A DNA stretch of 58,231 bases, taken from NCBI GenBank assembly GCA_017461765.1, contig JAFTXO010000038.1, positions 1 to 58,231 of the forward strand. Reading direction: 5' to 3'. Position 1 is the stretch's first letter, and every line of letters begins with the position of its first letter. Positions 20,188-30,225 of this stretch are shown piece by piece. The notes under the pieces were generated by a model that searched no databases, had not been told where the DNA came from, and saw nothing but the letters and a program-made list of their open reading frames with translations. A program made the translations under genes and the position numbers. The stretch comes from Clostridia bacterium (GTDB lineage: Bacteria; Bacillota; Clostridia; Oscillospirales; CAG-272).

Positions 20188-21752
20188 ATATTTTTCTTCC
20201 TTATAATAAATTTATATTTTATAAAGTTAAAAATTTTTTTAATAGGTTTCTTTATTAAGTTTTTTTCATAATCATTCATACCGATAAACCACATCGAGAT
20301 GCAATAAACTATGGAATAAATTATTATCGATCCAAATAGATACCAGATATTATAAAGATCTACAAAGTAATTTAAAATACTTCCCGCACCTATCGGCAAA
20401 ATAAGCCCAAGCGACATTCTTAAAATGTTTTTCCAAAACGATATTATATCTATATAACATTTTTTATGGTAATAGATATTCATAGTTAAGCCTTGAGCAA
20501 GAAGTAATGATATTGCAGTACCGATAGTAGCGCCTATTGCTCCGTATTTTTGACATAGAAAAATAGATAATATTAGATTTCCTACTGCCATTATCAAATA
20601 AGTTATAGAACGAAATTTATGTCTGTTAAGAGCTCTTTGAATTTCAAGTCCTAATTTTTGTATTAATGCAATAGATGAAGGTAAAACGAGTAAAAGCATT
20701 ACGTAATAAGATTCTTCGTATCCTTCTCCAGCCCAATAATGTATAAATGGTTTTCCAAAAAATACCATTCCGCTTGCAATTAAAGCAACAATTAAAAATT
20801 GTATTCTTCCTATTCTAATAAATATAGATGTTAATTCTGATTTTAAATTAGTTTCGTTATTAGAGGAAACCACTATTTTATGCACTTTTGGTGTAAAAAC
20901 TCCTGAAATTGAGGATGAAAAAGTACTGTAATATGAATATAGACTATATCCTACTGAATAAATTGAAACTGCAATAGTTCCTTTGAATCTGCCAAGTAAA
21001 AATTTGTCTACGTTTAAATTTATTTGATCTACTATGATGCTTATGGCTATAAAAGATGTATAGATAAATAAGCTTTTGAAAATTCCCTTTTCAAAGCTGT
21101 GAAAAATGAATTTTTGTTTAAGCTTGAATCTTACATAAATAAAATAAACAGTATCCGTTATTAGAGAAACGCCTAATGTAACACTTACAATAGCAATAGA
21201 TCTAAATCCCATTAGAAGAATAGGTATGGTTACTAAAGGTCCAACGACTGTTTTGAGCATTCCTAAAAGTTGTAATACTATGTAATTTTCATGTGTAGAA
21301 ATTATACTTGAAAATGTTCCCATAGGAAATGAAAGAGCCAAGTTAAGTGTTAAAAGAAACATTAAGACTTTAGCAATTTCATATTCCTGAGCTGTAAGAC
21401 CTTCATCAAAGACAAGATCAAGGTTAAAGGTTAAAAACAGTCCGCATACAAGTGCAACAAGACCGAGAACAGAAAGAACGATAAGAAAAAGACCGTTTAA
21501 TTTTGCTATTGATTCTTTATCGTTTTCTTCCTTATATTTAGTATAATATCTTACATAGCTGCTGTTAAATCCGAGATTTAATACGGACAGCATAGCAATA
21601 GTAGAGGCAACGGTATTATAAAGACCGTATTCGCTATCACCCAAAAGCCTTATCATAATAGGAGTATAAATAAAACCTATTATTATATTAAGAGCCATTT
21701 GAATATACGAAAGCGAAGCCCCCCATTTTCGTTGATTTGTTTTACTTATCAT
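20184..21752 (-). CDS. Polysaccharide flippase (Wzx/MOP family)
   Basis: This 522-residue integral membrane protein has about 12-14 predicted hydrophobic helices. It starts with a polysaccharide-biosynthesis signature: MALNIIIGFIYTPIMIRLLG then SEYGLYNTVAS. It should move undecaprenyl-linked repeat units across the membrane for Wzy-dependent assembly. It fits between a GT2 gene and the DUF115 transferase in one operon. Confidence 0.88.
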   Translation of the reverse strand: MISKTNQRKWGASLSYIQMALNIIIGFIYTPIMIRLLGDSEYGLYNTVASTIAMLSVLNLGFNSSYVRYYTKYKEENDKESIAKLNGLFLIVLSVLGLVALVCGLFLTFNLDLVFDEGLTAQEYEIAKVLMFLLTLNLALSFPMGTFSSIISTHENYIVLQLLGMLKTVVGPLVTIPILLMGFRSIAIVSVTLGVSLITDTVYFIYVRFKLKQKFIFHSFEKGIFKSLFIYTSFIAISIIVDQINLNVDKFLLGRFKGTIAVSIYSVGYSLYSYYSTFSSSISGVFTPKVHKIVVSSNNETNLKSELTSIFIRIGRIQFLIVALIASGMVFFGKPFIHYWAGEGYEESYYVMLLLVLPSSIALIQKLGLEIQRALNRHKFRSITYLIMAVGNLILSIFLCQKYGAIGATIGTAISLLLAQGLTMNIYYHKKCYIDIISFWKNILRMSLGLILPIGAGSILNYFVDLYNIWYLFGSIIIYSIVYCISMWFIGMNDYEKNLIKKPIKKIFNFIKYKFIIRKKNI

Positions 21753-21756
21753 TTTA

Positions 21757-22734
21757 TTAACCGAATATCCTTGTTTTTGCTATGAACCAGATAATAAAGA
21801 ATTTAATTTTAGCTTTTGGTTTTAAAATTTTAATTCCCGAAAAAAGCTTGAAGTGTTTATAAAGCTCGCTTTTTCTTATTTCCTTTAAATTTTGTTTGTA
21901 TTCTACATTAGATTTTCTGAATTTTATTTCGTTCGATAAAAGATAATAGCAAAGTAAAGCTTTGTATCTTTTTAAAATTTTATCAAAGTATTTATTATTT
22001 ATTTTTGAAAAAAGCTTTGTTAATTCATTGCTTAAATTACATTGACTTTTTAGAAAATTCTTTTTATAGGATGTAGAAGCAGAAGTATTATCGATTCTGT
22101 AAAAATACAACGCTTCATTTGTAAAGCTTATGCTTTGAGAATTATAAACTACATTTACAATAAATAAAAGATCCTCGCTTATTTTTATATCATTACTGAA
22201 TCTAAAATTATTTATAATATCTTTTTTAAATAATGTTCTGCAAGCGCTACCGAAAATATTGTTTTTAAAAGAAAAATATCTCGCAAAAAAATTTAAAAAA
22301 TATTTATCATTAAAGCTTATATTTATTTTTTCGGGAAAGATCTCATTAAATATAATAAATGAAGAATGTGTGTATTTAGCAAAACGGCAAATTGATATGT
22401 TGGTATCGTTTTCTTTTAACGTAGAATATAAAACTTCCAAATATCGTTTATCAACAAAATCATCGGAGTCGATAAAGGTTATGTATTCTCCGCTTGTGTT
22501 GTCGAGGCCTGTGTTTCTTGCAGAGGAAACTCCGCCGTTTTCCTTGTGGATAACCTTTATTCTGTTATCCTTTTCAGCATACTCATCGCATATTTTACCG
22601 CTATTATCAGGCGAGCCGTCGTCAATCAAGATAAGCTCAAAATTCTTATATGTCTGATTTAAAATGCTATCAATACATTCTTTAAGGTATTTTTCAACCT
22701 TGTAAACGGGAACTATTATACTTATAAGATCCAT
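21757..22734 (-). CDS. Family 2 glycosyltransferase
   Basis: This 325-residue enzyme has the GT-A start SIIVPVYKVEKYLKECIDSI, the DDGSPDNSG nucleotide-sugar loop and TFIDSDDFVD with the metal-binding DxD. The rest is Lys/Phe/Tyr-rich and very AT-rich. It adds one sugar to the lipid-linked repeat; donor and acceptor are not predictable. Confidence 0.9.
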   Translation of the reverse strand: MDLISIIVPVYKVEKYLKECIDSILNQTYKNFELILIDDGSPDNSGKICDEYAEKDNRIKVIHKENGGVSSARNTGLDNTSGEYITFIDSDDFVDKRYLEVLYSTLKENDTNISICRFAKYTHSSFIIFNEIFPEKINISFNDKYFLNFFARYFSFKNNIFGSACRTLFKKDIINNFRFSNDIKISEDLLFIVNVVYNSQSISFTNEALYFYRIDNTSASTSYKKNFLKSQCNLSNELTKLFSKINNKYFDKILKRYKALLCYYLLSNEIKFRKSNVEYKQNLKEIRKSELYKHFKLFSGIKILKPKAKIKFFIIWFIAKTRIFG

Positions 22735-22742
22735 ATCTTCTC

Positions 22743-23045
22743 CTAAAGCTCAAAGAATTTAAGTGAACACAAAGATCCTCTCCAGCAAGCTATAAACAAC
22801 ATTAATAATGAAAATATAGCAACAATAAATTCTTTGTTTTTTATATGTGAATTTTTTAAGAATAACATCATAAGAGGTGTTATAAAAATGGCGAGAGTGT
22901 AGGTTGTCAATCTATGAAATATAGTAAATTCAAAACATAGACAAAGTGAAATTAAAATACATGCAATTGAGAAAATTTTAATTTCAGCAAGTTCAGGTAG
23001 CGGTTTTTTGCCAAACCAACAATAATGTATTACTTTTGGTATCAT
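22743..23045 (-). pseudogene. Chimeric remnant: GT32 start fused to Wzy/EpsG C-terminus
   Basis: The first 20 residues, MIPKVIHYCWFGKKPLPELA, are the typical beginning of GT32 capsular glycosyltransferases. From about residue 22 the protein is a run of hydrophobic helices with FHRLTTYTLAIFITPLM, as at the C-terminus of EpsG-type polymerases, ending SLKFFEL. This is best explained by a deletion that fused the start of one gene to the end of another. Some product may still be made (ribosome site AGGAGG upstream) but a glycosyltransferase is not possible. Confidence 0.7.
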
Positions 23046-23056
23046 TTTAAACCTCC

Positions 23057-24157
23057 TTAATTCCAGAAAAATTTATAAGGACACAGAGTATTCCAATCGG
23101 GTCTTATAATAAGAGTTACTATAAAATATAATACCATTATAAATCCAATTAAGAAAATAAACATTTTTTTGTAAGGTAGTCTTCCTCTATTAATTGCGTT
23201 TGGTAATTCAACTATAGATATTAACAAAAAGTATTCTGATGCTCTATTGAAAATATTTAAACTAAATCCGAAGCACGTAGCTAAAAGTAATAATACGAAA
23301 TTTGATAGAACCAACGAATTATTTTTTGTATTACTTCTATATGAAAAATATACGAGAAGATAGAAAACAAGATTTCTTAAGCAATAATAAGTCATTCCTA
23401 TCCAACCGTCTGTTAAACCTTCATTTTCATAATAACCAGCATAAAATGGAAGTATTGAAGAAAAAACATCGTCCATAAAGCCTGTAATAGATAATAATAT
23501 AAATATTACGGCAAGAGGGAGAATTATAATAGGTTTTTTTGGAATGATTTTATATAGTAATAATAATATTACTATCAATGTTGATGTATGGAATGTAGAA
23601 GCTAATATTATAAGTACTAAAGAAAGTATTATTCTATTCTTTTTTAAAGCTTGATAAGCATATAAGATAATAACCATTGCTATGGATTGTCTTAAAATAT
23701 TTGTGAAAGTTGAGAAAACTATAGGAAAAAGTAATACAGTTGAAAAAACAAGATTATCTGAGTATTTATAAACATATATTCCTAAGCCTATGTAGCATAC
23801 TGTTGCGGTAGCAATAAGTATAGCTTGAGGATTTGAACTTATTTTTGATACAAGAATATTAAAAATTTGATATCCGATTTCAATGATAGAATCCGAATTT
23901 ATACCGTATGTACCGAAAAAATTAAAATAACCGATATAGTTTTTTGTATCATTTCCTATTTCCGAAGAACGAAAAGCAGTTAAAAACCACAAAACGAACA
24001 TTACAACTAGGAAAAACGCAATTTGTGGTCGTGTGTGTTTATATTCTCTTGGTAAAATTGAGTTTTCTAAATTATTGTATGCATATTTGCGCTTTGTAAG
24101 CAATTCTAAAGACAAAGCAAACAATATAAAAAATGCAATACTGAAATAAAGTTCCAC
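23057..24157 (-). CDS. EpsG-family O-antigen/exopolysaccharide polymerase (Wzy)
   Basis: This 366-residue protein has about 10 hydrophobic helices, with the EpsG-type motif FRSSEIGNDTKNYIGYF near residue 65 and a final LCPYKFFWN. EpsG-family proteins polymerise lipid-linked repeat units at the outer face of the membrane. The chimeric ORF just downstream carries a second, partial EpsG C-terminus, so this locus may once have held two polymerases. Confidence 0.85.
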   Translation of the reverse strand: MELYFSIAFFILFALSLELLTKRKYAYNNLENSILPREYKHTRPQIAFFLVVMFVLWFLTAFRSSEIGNDTKNYIGYFNFFGTYGINSDSIIEIGYQIFNILVSKISSNPQAILIATATVCYIGLGIYVYKYSDNLVFSTVLLFPIVFSTFTNILRQSIAMVIILYAYQALKKNRIILSLVLIILASTFHTSTLIVILLLLYKIIPKKPIIILPLAVIFILLSITGFMDDVFSSILPFYAGYYENEGLTDGWIGMTYYCLRNLVFYLLVYFSYRSNTKNNSLVLSNFVLLLLATCFGFSLNIFNRASEYFLLISIVELPNAINRGRLPYKKMFIFLIGFIMVLYFIVTLIIRPDWNTLCPYKFFWN

Positions 24158-24173
24158 TTTTCTGTCCTTTCAT

Positions 24174-25253
24174 TTATTTGGTAATTAACTTTTTATACTT
24201 CGAGATAGCATCGGATGCGACGCTTTCCCAAAGAAAATTTTCTTCTATGAGTTTTTTTGCGTCTTGCGATAGCTCGGTCAGCTTCGATCTTTCCAAAACG
24301 GCTTTTTCTATTGCTTCGGCAATGCCTTCTGCGCTTGTTTCGCAATGGTAGCCCGCATTATATTTTTCAACAAAGTCGCTAAGCGTAGTTCCTGTCGTTA
24401 CAATGGACGGAATTCCGTAAGAAAGCGCTTCCAAAATGCCCATTGGCATTCCTTCAAATCGAGATGTTTGAATAAATATATCCGTGTTTAATAAAACATT
24501 TTTCTTTTCTTCATCAATCACAGGGCCGTTTAAAGTCACTATATCAGAAATATTATACTCGGATATCTTTGCTTTTATTGAGGCGATATCATTTGTATAA
24601 TACTGTGTATGTGGGCCGTACATATTGAAAATACAGCTGTTCTTTCTTAAAAGCTCTGCCTCTTCCTTTATGGCGTCAAGCATAAGATCAAGACCTTTAT
24701 GAAAAATATCATATCTTCCTATATACGAAAATACGGTCTTGTCCTTGTTAAAGCTTGATTTCTGCTCGTTCGGCATATGGATTCCGTTTGTCGAAACTAT
24801 ATTGGGAAAGCTCTTATATGCTCTTTTCTTTTCGCTTTCGGAAAGATACTGTATAGCGCGGGCGCCCTTCATAAATTTATTAAAGAAAAGAAGATTTCCT
24901 GCTATTTTCTTTAGGCGTTTCATTTTTTGAGCTTCCGTTGTTAAGCTTCCGTGAGGAATTATAACATACGGAATTTTAGCCTTGCGCGCTTGCTTTGCGA
25001 TATCCAAAAACTTAGGATAATATACCTGATGAAAGATAATCATATCAGGCTTGTCAAACGGCGCAGGTAGCGACGAAAGCTTAAAACCCTCTTTGTACTC
25101 AAATTGATTATCTATTCCCGGGATTTCTGTGTTAGTTATATTAACACATCCAACCCTCTCTATACTTTGCTGAGCTATTATATGCTCGGGAACAACAACA
25201 TCTGCCCCCGCAAATTTTCTGTTAAGCGAGTGAAAAATATGTACGAGCGTCAT
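24174..25253 (-). CDS. Family 4 glycosyltransferase
   Basis: This 359-residue GT-B enzyme has the C-terminal domain with FSYIGRYDIFHKGLDLMLDA, the donor-binding FEGMPMGILEALSYGIPSIV and an EX7E pair in that segment. The N-terminal domain contains IPYVIIPHGSL, usual for GT4. It adds a sugar by a retaining mechanism. It overlaps the upstream GT14 gene by 4 bases. Confidence 0.9.
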   Translation of the reverse strand: MTLVHIFHSLNRKFAGADVVVPEHIIAQQSIERVGCVNITNTEIPGIDNQFEYKEGFKLSSLPAPFDKPDMIIFHQVYYPKFLDIAKQARKAKIPYVIIPHGSLTTEAQKMKRLKKIAGNLLFFNKFMKGARAIQYLSESEKKRAYKSFPNIVSTNGIHMPNEQKSSFNKDKTVFSYIGRYDIFHKGLDLMLDAIKEEAELLRKNSCIFNMYGPHTQYYTNDIASIKAKISEYNISDIVTLNGPVIDEEKKNVLLNTDIFIQTSRFEGMPMGILEALSYGIPSIVTTGTTLSDFVEKYNAGYHCETSAEGIAEAIEKAVLERSKLTELSQDAKKLIEENFLWESVASDAISKYKKLITK

Positions 25254-26134
25254 TTTTTCTCCATAATAATTTGATTTAAAAAATCTATATTTGTTTTATT
25301 TAAATCAATTTTTCTCATGAAATAATATTTAGAATTGTATGCTTGGATGCAATCACTTTCGGACAACACTTCCGGTGAATTTTTTCCAGGAAGAAAATTC
25401 AAATATGTTAAGTACTCTGTTTTAGTATCAGCTTGCGGAGATAACATAACAGTTGTCTGAAAAAAAGATTCATCGGGATTTGAACAATTTTTAAAGAATT
25501 TATAATATTTCGGATTCTTTTCTAAATAATTTATTATAAAATCTATGGTCTCAAAATTCAAGCCCCACCAAGACGGTCCGTGATAAAATTTGATATTGTT
25601 ATTTTTTCTTTTGAAAATTTTAAAAGTATGATTGTAACCGCCACTAAGAAAAACCCACAATCTTTTTATAATTCTTCTTATAGGCTTTCTTGTTATCATC
25701 CATTTTGGAAAAAACACAGAACAACGCTTATCTAAATTATTGAATTTTCCGGCGTTATTTTCACTTTCCCAAAAAGAAATTCTATTTTGTTTTAAAGAAG
25801 CAACTTTTATTATTTTGTCAATACTTTTACAAGGAAAATCTTCTCCACTTATCAAAATATAATAAATATATTCTTTGAGATGAGCTTTTTTTATTAAGTT
25901 TAAAGTTGCATCAAGTTGCGAAATTTGACCCCAAGATACATTCACTCTTGAATTTTCTTCCAAAATAAACAAATTATCTTTTTGCTTTATATCTTTTAAA
26001 TTAACAGAGGATTTTTTATCAATATGTAGATAAATATCTATGTCTTTGTGATAAAGTGAGTCAATAAGTGTATTTATTTGATACGGATTTTTGTGTGCCA
26101 ATATCAAAATAGCAATTTTGTTGTTAGAATTCAT
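25250..26134 (-). CDS. Core-2/I-branching-type glycosyltransferase (GT14)
   Basis: This 294-residue protein begins with IAILILAHKNPYQINTLI followed by IYLHIDKKSS and YYILISGEDFPCKS, the bacterial GT14 pattern. GPSWWGLNFETIDFI and DESFFQT complete it. Family members transfer GlcNAc or xylose by inversion without a DxD metal motif. It probably adds a side branch on the repeat unit. Confidence 0.88.
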   Translation of the reverse strand: MNSNNKIAILILAHKNPYQINTLIDSLYHKDIDIYLHIDKKSSVNLKDIKQKDNLFILEENSRVNVSWGQISQLDATLNLIKKAHLKEYIYYILISGEDFPCKSIDKIIKVASLKQNRISFWESENNAGKFNNLDKRCSVFFPKWMITRKPIRRIIKRLWVFLSGGYNHTFKIFKRKNNNIKFYHGPSWWGLNFETIDFIINYLEKNPKYYKFFKNCSNPDESFFQTTVMLSPQADTKTEYLTYLNFLPGKNSPEVLSESDCIQAYNSKYYFMRKIDLNKTNIDFLNQIIMEKK

Positions 26135-26136
26135 TT

Positions 26137-27252
26137 TTAATCCTCTAAATTTTGAAGCAAAAAATCAATAGAATTTTTTCTAAGAAGATTTAGTTTTTCT
26201 TCTGTGTTTTCATAATTAACAAAAAGGTTATTTTTTATATAATCTATCTCGGTATTGGAAGATATGTTTCTTTTAAGCTCTAAATAATCGAGTAAATCGT
26301 CTATTCTGTCATCTCTTTTAAATGAACCGTCTGCACCTTGGTCACAAACATGATAAAAATTTTTTCTGAATATTATTGAAAAGGCGGTTCCGTGAAATGA
26401 ATTTGTCAGAACAAATTTAGAATTGTATATAAGATTTAAAAACATATCCGGAGCAGCATCATATTTTATTTTTATTCCATATTTTTTACATTTTACTGTA
26501 CTGTATGTTGTAAATGGAGTGATTACAGGAATTTTTAATTTTTCCGATAAAGCTTTAGCTGTCTTTAAAATTTCTTCGCTATAACTCATCGAATATAATA
26601 AAATATATTCTCCTTTTATCAAAGGCTTTTTATCAAAAAGGATAAAATAATCATTCATGGTAATTAGCATTGTAGGATCATTTGAAATATAAATCTCTTT
26701 ATTATAGAAATCAAGTATATCTACCATAGATTTTTCTCTTACGGAAATAGAAGAAAAATCATTTATATAGTCTGTATAGTCGTTAATTAATTCTTTTTTT
26801 GCGTGAGAACCACAGGAAACGGCAAAGGAAATTTTTTTAGTTTTAATATTTGGAAGAAAATAAACGGGTGAAAAATCAAGAGCCTTTGAGTTCCAAACCT
26901 GATCACTGCCAACGATGTTTATATCAGCTGATGATGCTATTTTGAGCGCGTCCTCTTCCGTCGATATTTCATCGGTTAAAATCAAATATTTTCTTTGCAT
27001 CTCTTGAAATCTCTTTTTTCTGGTTTTTAATTTTCTAAAATGTAAAAGAGATACTGCGTTTTTTATAATATCAAGCTTATTTTTTATAGGACGAAAAAGC
27101 GCATATAAATTTTTTTGTTTATCACTTTGAAAATCTATAATTTTATTTTCAACGCCGCATTTATCTATAAGTGTGCGTTGTAAAGCATACGCTTGGAGAA
27201 ACGATCCGTTATTGGTTGGAGAATGAAATGTTATTGTATATGTTTTTTTCAT
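26137..27252 (-). CDS. Polysaccharide pyruvyl transferase
   Basis: This 371-residue protein has TNNGSFLQAYALQRTL at the start, then NIVGSDQVWNSKA, SCGSHAKKE and a C-terminal VLTNSFHGTAFSIIF, the conserved elements of the WcaK/CsaB pyruvyl transferase family. It would add a pyruvate ketal from phosphoenolpyruvate to a sugar, giving an acidic polymer. It overlaps the FrhB-like gene by 4 bases; the pair occurs together in many Clostridia and Bacteroides capsule loci. Confidence 0.9.
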   Translation of the reverse strand: MKKTYTITFHSPTNNGSFLQAYALQRTLIDKCGVENKIIDFQSDKQKNLYALFRPIKNKLDIIKNAVSLLHFRKLKTRKKRFQEMQRKYLILTDEISTEEDALKIASSADINIVGSDQVWNSKALDFSPVYFLPNIKTKKISFAVSCGSHAKKELINDYTDYINDFSSISVREKSMVDILDFYNKEIYISNDPTMLITMNDYFILFDKKPLIKGEYILLYSMSYSEEILKTAKALSEKLKIPVITPFTTYSTVKCKKYGIKIKYDAAPDMFLNLIYNSKFVLTNSFHGTAFSIIFRKNFYHVCDQGADGSFKRDDRIDDLLDYLELKRNISSNTEIDYIKNNLFVNYENTEEKLNLLRKNSIDFLLQNLED

Positions 27253-28436
27253 TTATTTGTCCTTAGCTTAGTTATAAATTTTTTTGCAAAGGTTGGAGTT
27301 TTATCGTATATTTTTCTCATAAATATATTAACTCTATATTTTTTTCTATAATACTTTCCTACTCCCGTCCATCCGTTTTGTTTATATATTGATCGAACTA
27401 TTTCGTAATTTTCACCTTTTTTTGAGGGCTCAGTTAAATTTGGATTGTGCTTTTGAATTTTTTCGACAGTTGTTTCTTTTAAAAACAGATTATTTTTACT
27501 TTCATTAAAAAAGGAAATTCCTTTCTGCGTATTTATAATAATTCCGGAAATACCCACAAATCCATTATCGGTACAAATTTTTAAAAATTCCGGTTCTTCT
27601 TTATCTATACCCCAATAATCACAAATAGTGATATCTCCCGGGCGGTTTATATTTGCATATTTGCAATTGTAACAATTTTCTCTGAAAATATCATTTTTTA
27701 AGAAAAAGAAATAATATGGAGTATTATAAGGCAGTAATTTTTTTTCTTTATTATTTTTGAAAACCAAGCTTCCCACTGTATCGTGTCCGTATTTTTTATC
27801 ACGAAATTTAAAATCTATCAAATTATCGTTATATTTTTTTTTGAAATAAGCAATCTCGTCTTTAAACATTTGATTGCTCGGTACTCCGTGGCAAACAATA
27901 TCGATAAGAAAAAGGTTCTCGTTATTTCCTATATAGTTTTTAAGAGCAGAGACCTGACAAGGCGTTCCGCAGAAAAGAACAGTCTTATTTTTTTGTAAGG
28001 ATTCTTTTATTTTTTTAAAAGAAGATATCATGTTTGATTGGACATATTTTGAACCCTGTAGCCTTATAAGCTCGTTTTCATTTGAAATTCCAATAACTTT
28101 AACATCGAAATTTTCATTCATTTCAGTTCCGAAAACAATTCCGCCGATGTTTAATACCTTTTTTGCAAGCAAAGCAAAAATTCCGCCTGATGAAGAATTT
28201 TTAGATGAAGGATCGATGCTTGTTGCTGCATAAGCTTTCTTTTCAAATGAAGAGATATAATCATTTTTTATAACAGGGCAAACATTTTTGCATTTATTAC
28301 ATTCGATACACAAGGATTCATTTAAAGATGCGAAAGCAAAACCGTATTCGTCGGTTTTTATAGCTATAGCATTTTTCGGACAAGCTTCGGCGCAAGCGCC
28401 GCAGCCGCAGCAATCATTGTATTCTGTAAATTTCAT
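27249..28436 (-). CDS. FrhB/FdhB-family iron-sulfur protein of the polysaccharide locus
   Basis: The 395-residue protein starts with a two-cluster ferredoxin domain: CCGCGACAEACPKNAI and CIECNKCKNVCPVI. The coenzyme F420 hydrogenase/dehydrogenase beta-subunit domain follows, with SGGIFALLA, FCGTPCQVSALKNYI and DIVCHGVPSN. In polysaccharide clusters these proteins accompany pyruvyl transferases. A redox role in sugar modification is inferred; the reaction is unknown. Confidence 0.88.
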   Translation of the reverse strand: MKFTEYNDCCGCGACAEACPKNAIAIKTDEYGFAFASLNESLCIECNKCKNVCPVIKNDYISSFEKKAYAATSIDPSSKNSSSGGIFALLAKKVLNIGGIVFGTEMNENFDVKVIGISNENELIRLQGSKYVQSNMISSFKKIKESLQKNKTVLFCGTPCQVSALKNYIGNNENLFLIDIVCHGVPSNQMFKDEIAYFKKKYNDNLIDFKFRDKKYGHDTVGSLVFKNNKEKKLLPYNTPYYFFFLKNDIFRENCYNCKYANINRPGDITICDYWGIDKEEPEFLKICTDNGFVGISGIIINTQKGISFFNESKNNLFLKETTVEKIQKHNPNLTEPSKKGENYEIVRSIYKQNGWTGVGKYYRKKYRVNIFMRKIYDKTPTFAKKFITKLRTNK

Positions 28437-28445
28437 CTTTTTATC

Positions 28446-29273
28446 TTATTCCTGTATTGTTTTTCTAAGCAGCTTTTTATACATGAAGGCTCTTAGCTTA
28501 TTTGGCAGAAGGACGTAGCCGATGAAGCGGACGGTTTTGATTTTTGTGTATTTGAAAAAGCCCAGCATTCCATTTTGCTTCATGAATTTAAGGAGCCTTT
28601 TACAGCTCTTATAATATTTCATTCCGCCGCGACGCGCTGACATCGATACGATCCTTACGTTGCAAAGAACGTCGTTTATATTGGCAAATCTGCATCCTGC
28701 AAGATACATTCTTACCCACAGATACCAGTCCTCGAACAGATAGAAATCCGGATAGTTACCGGCTTTCATAACGGCTTCTTTTTTAAACATCACGGTTTGA
28801 TGATTAAAAGGACTGCGATTTTTAAGATCGTTTGCTATCTCATCGTGACTTTGAAAAACGGTTCTGTACTGTATTATCTTATCGGGCGAGTCGAAAAATT
28901 CTGAAATATTTCCGCCGACGATATCGACATCGGGATTATTTTCTAAAAATTCAAGCTGTTTTTTAAAGCGATCCACCGAGCAAATATCGTCCGAATCCAT
29001 TCTTGCAACGATCTCATTACGGGATTTTTCAAGACCGATCATAAGCGCATTGCCAAGCCCCTTGTTTTCGGCAAGAGGAATATATGTAAGCATCTTTGGA
29101 TACCTCGATATGTATTCATCGATCACGCCTTGCAATTCCTTCGGCACCTCTCCGTCACGCACCAGAACGATCTCGTCCGGCATGCAGGATTGATTTACCG
29201 TGCTGTCGAGCGCAGCTTTAAAAAATTCGGGATTTTCATTTTTGTAAACGCTCATTAAAACTGAAAATTTCAT
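28446..29273 (-). CDS. Family 2 glycosyltransferase
   Basis: This 275-residue enzyme has SVLMSVYKNENPEFFKAALD, EIVLVRDG and IVARMDSDDICSVDRF with the DxD motif. It resembles amylovoran/AmsE-type GT2 enzymes. It directly follows the priming transferase, so it may add the second sugar. Base composition is less AT-rich than that of the middle of the operon. Confidence 0.9.
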   Translation of the reverse strand: MKFSVLMSVYKNENPEFFKAALDSTVNQSCMPDEIVLVRDGEVPKELQGVIDEYISRYPKMLTYIPLAENKGLGNALMIGLEKSRNEIVARMDSDDICSVDRFKKQLEFLENNPDVDIVGGNISEFFDSPDKIIQYRTVFQSHDEIANDLKNRSPFNHQTVMFKKEAVMKAGNYPDFYLFEDWYLWVRMYLAGCRFANINDVLCNVRIVSMSARRGGMKYYKSCKRLLKFMKQNGMLGFFKYTKIKTVRFIGYVLLPNKLRAFMYKKLLRKTIQE

Positions 29274-29291
29274 TTAATAAATTCCTTTAAA

Positions 29292-30029
29292 TTATTTTGC
29301 TCCCTTATGAGTGAACACAACGATAACGGTTTTAAATAAGATCTTTATATCGAGCCAAAGGGAACGCTTTTTTATGTATTCTACGTCGTAAACGATTTTT
29401 TCCTCCGGCTTAAGATCGTATCCGCCCTTTACCTGTGCAAGTCCTGTAAAGCCGGGCTTTACCTTTAAACGCTCGCTGAAGCCGTGGATGTGCTTTTCAA
29501 ATTCGTTATAAAAAATTTCTCTTTCGGGTCTTGGGCCGACAAGCGACATTTTACCTGTGAAGCAAGACCAAAACTGAGGAATTTCATCGAGCCTTGTTTT
29601 TCTTAAAAATTTACCGACCCTTGTAATTCTCGGATCGTCGTCTCCGTCAGACCATTGAGCTCCGTATTTTTCGGCATCGACCTTCATTGAACGGAATTTC
29701 ACGAGATTGAATTTCTTTCCCTTGTAGCCAAGACGCTCCTGAGAATAAAACACAGGTCCTCCGTCGGATATCTTTATAATTACCGCAACGATAAGCATTG
29801 GTATTGCAAAAACTATCAAAGCCAAAAAGGATGCGAATATATCAATAAGCCTTTTGAAAAAGGCGAATATCGGTTTTCTTTTTACAGTTACTGATTCTAT
29901 GTAATAATGCTCGTCCTCAGCATATTCGTAAGGTAGCTTTATTTTAGGCTCTTCTTGAACCTCAACGGCAACGGCTATATTATTATTTTCCGCTAAAGGT
30001 TTGTCTGTTATATCTGTGACCGTAGGCAT
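29292..30029 (-). CDS. Undecaprenyl-phosphate sugar phosphotransferase (priming enzyme)
   Basis: This 245-residue protein has one hydrophobic helix (about residues 58-85) and the bacterial sugar transferase domain with YSQERLGYKGKKFNLVKFRS, TRLDEIPQFW and MSLVGPRPEREIFY. It loads sugar-1-phosphate onto undecaprenyl phosphate to start the repeat unit. The N-terminal 50 residues are a charged cytoplasmic extension. It lacks the multi-helix N-terminus of WbaP and is closer to short EpsL/WecA-independent forms. It is the first gene of the operon. Confidence 0.92.
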   Translation of the reverse strand: MPTVTDITDKPLAENNNIAVAVEVQEEPKIKLPYEYAEDEHYYIESVTVKRKPIFAFFKRLIDIFASFLALIVFAIPMLIVAVIIKISDGGPVFYSQERLGYKGKKFNLVKFRSMKVDAEKYGAQWSDGDDDPRITRVGKFLRKTRLDEIPQFWSCFTGKMSLVGPRPEREIFYNEFEKHIHGFSERLKVKPGFTGLAQVKGGYDLKPEEKIVYDVEYIKKRSLWLDIKILFKTVIVVFTHKGAK

Positions 30030-30093
30030 TTTCGTACTCCTTTATATAAAATATAAGTATTTACGTGCGCGTGAATATAAAAATATATAATAT

Positions 30094-30122
30094 ATTATAC
30101 TATAAATAGTTAGGGTTGTCAA
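30094..30122 (-). promoter_or_regulatory. Promoter of the polysaccharide operon
   Basis: On the minus strand TTGACA (30122-30117), a 17-base spacer and TATAAT (30099-30094) form a perfect consensus promoter 65 bases before the priming transferase. All genes down to 18744 are co-directional with overlaps or short gaps, so this promoter may drive about 11 kb. Confidence 0.87.
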
Positions 30123-30225
30123 GGTTTAGATAAAAAGTTATGCGCGCGGGAGAACGGTACACTACTTGATTTTTTTAGCAAATGTATGTTAATATAAAAT
30201 TACAGATATATTTTAAGGAGGACTT

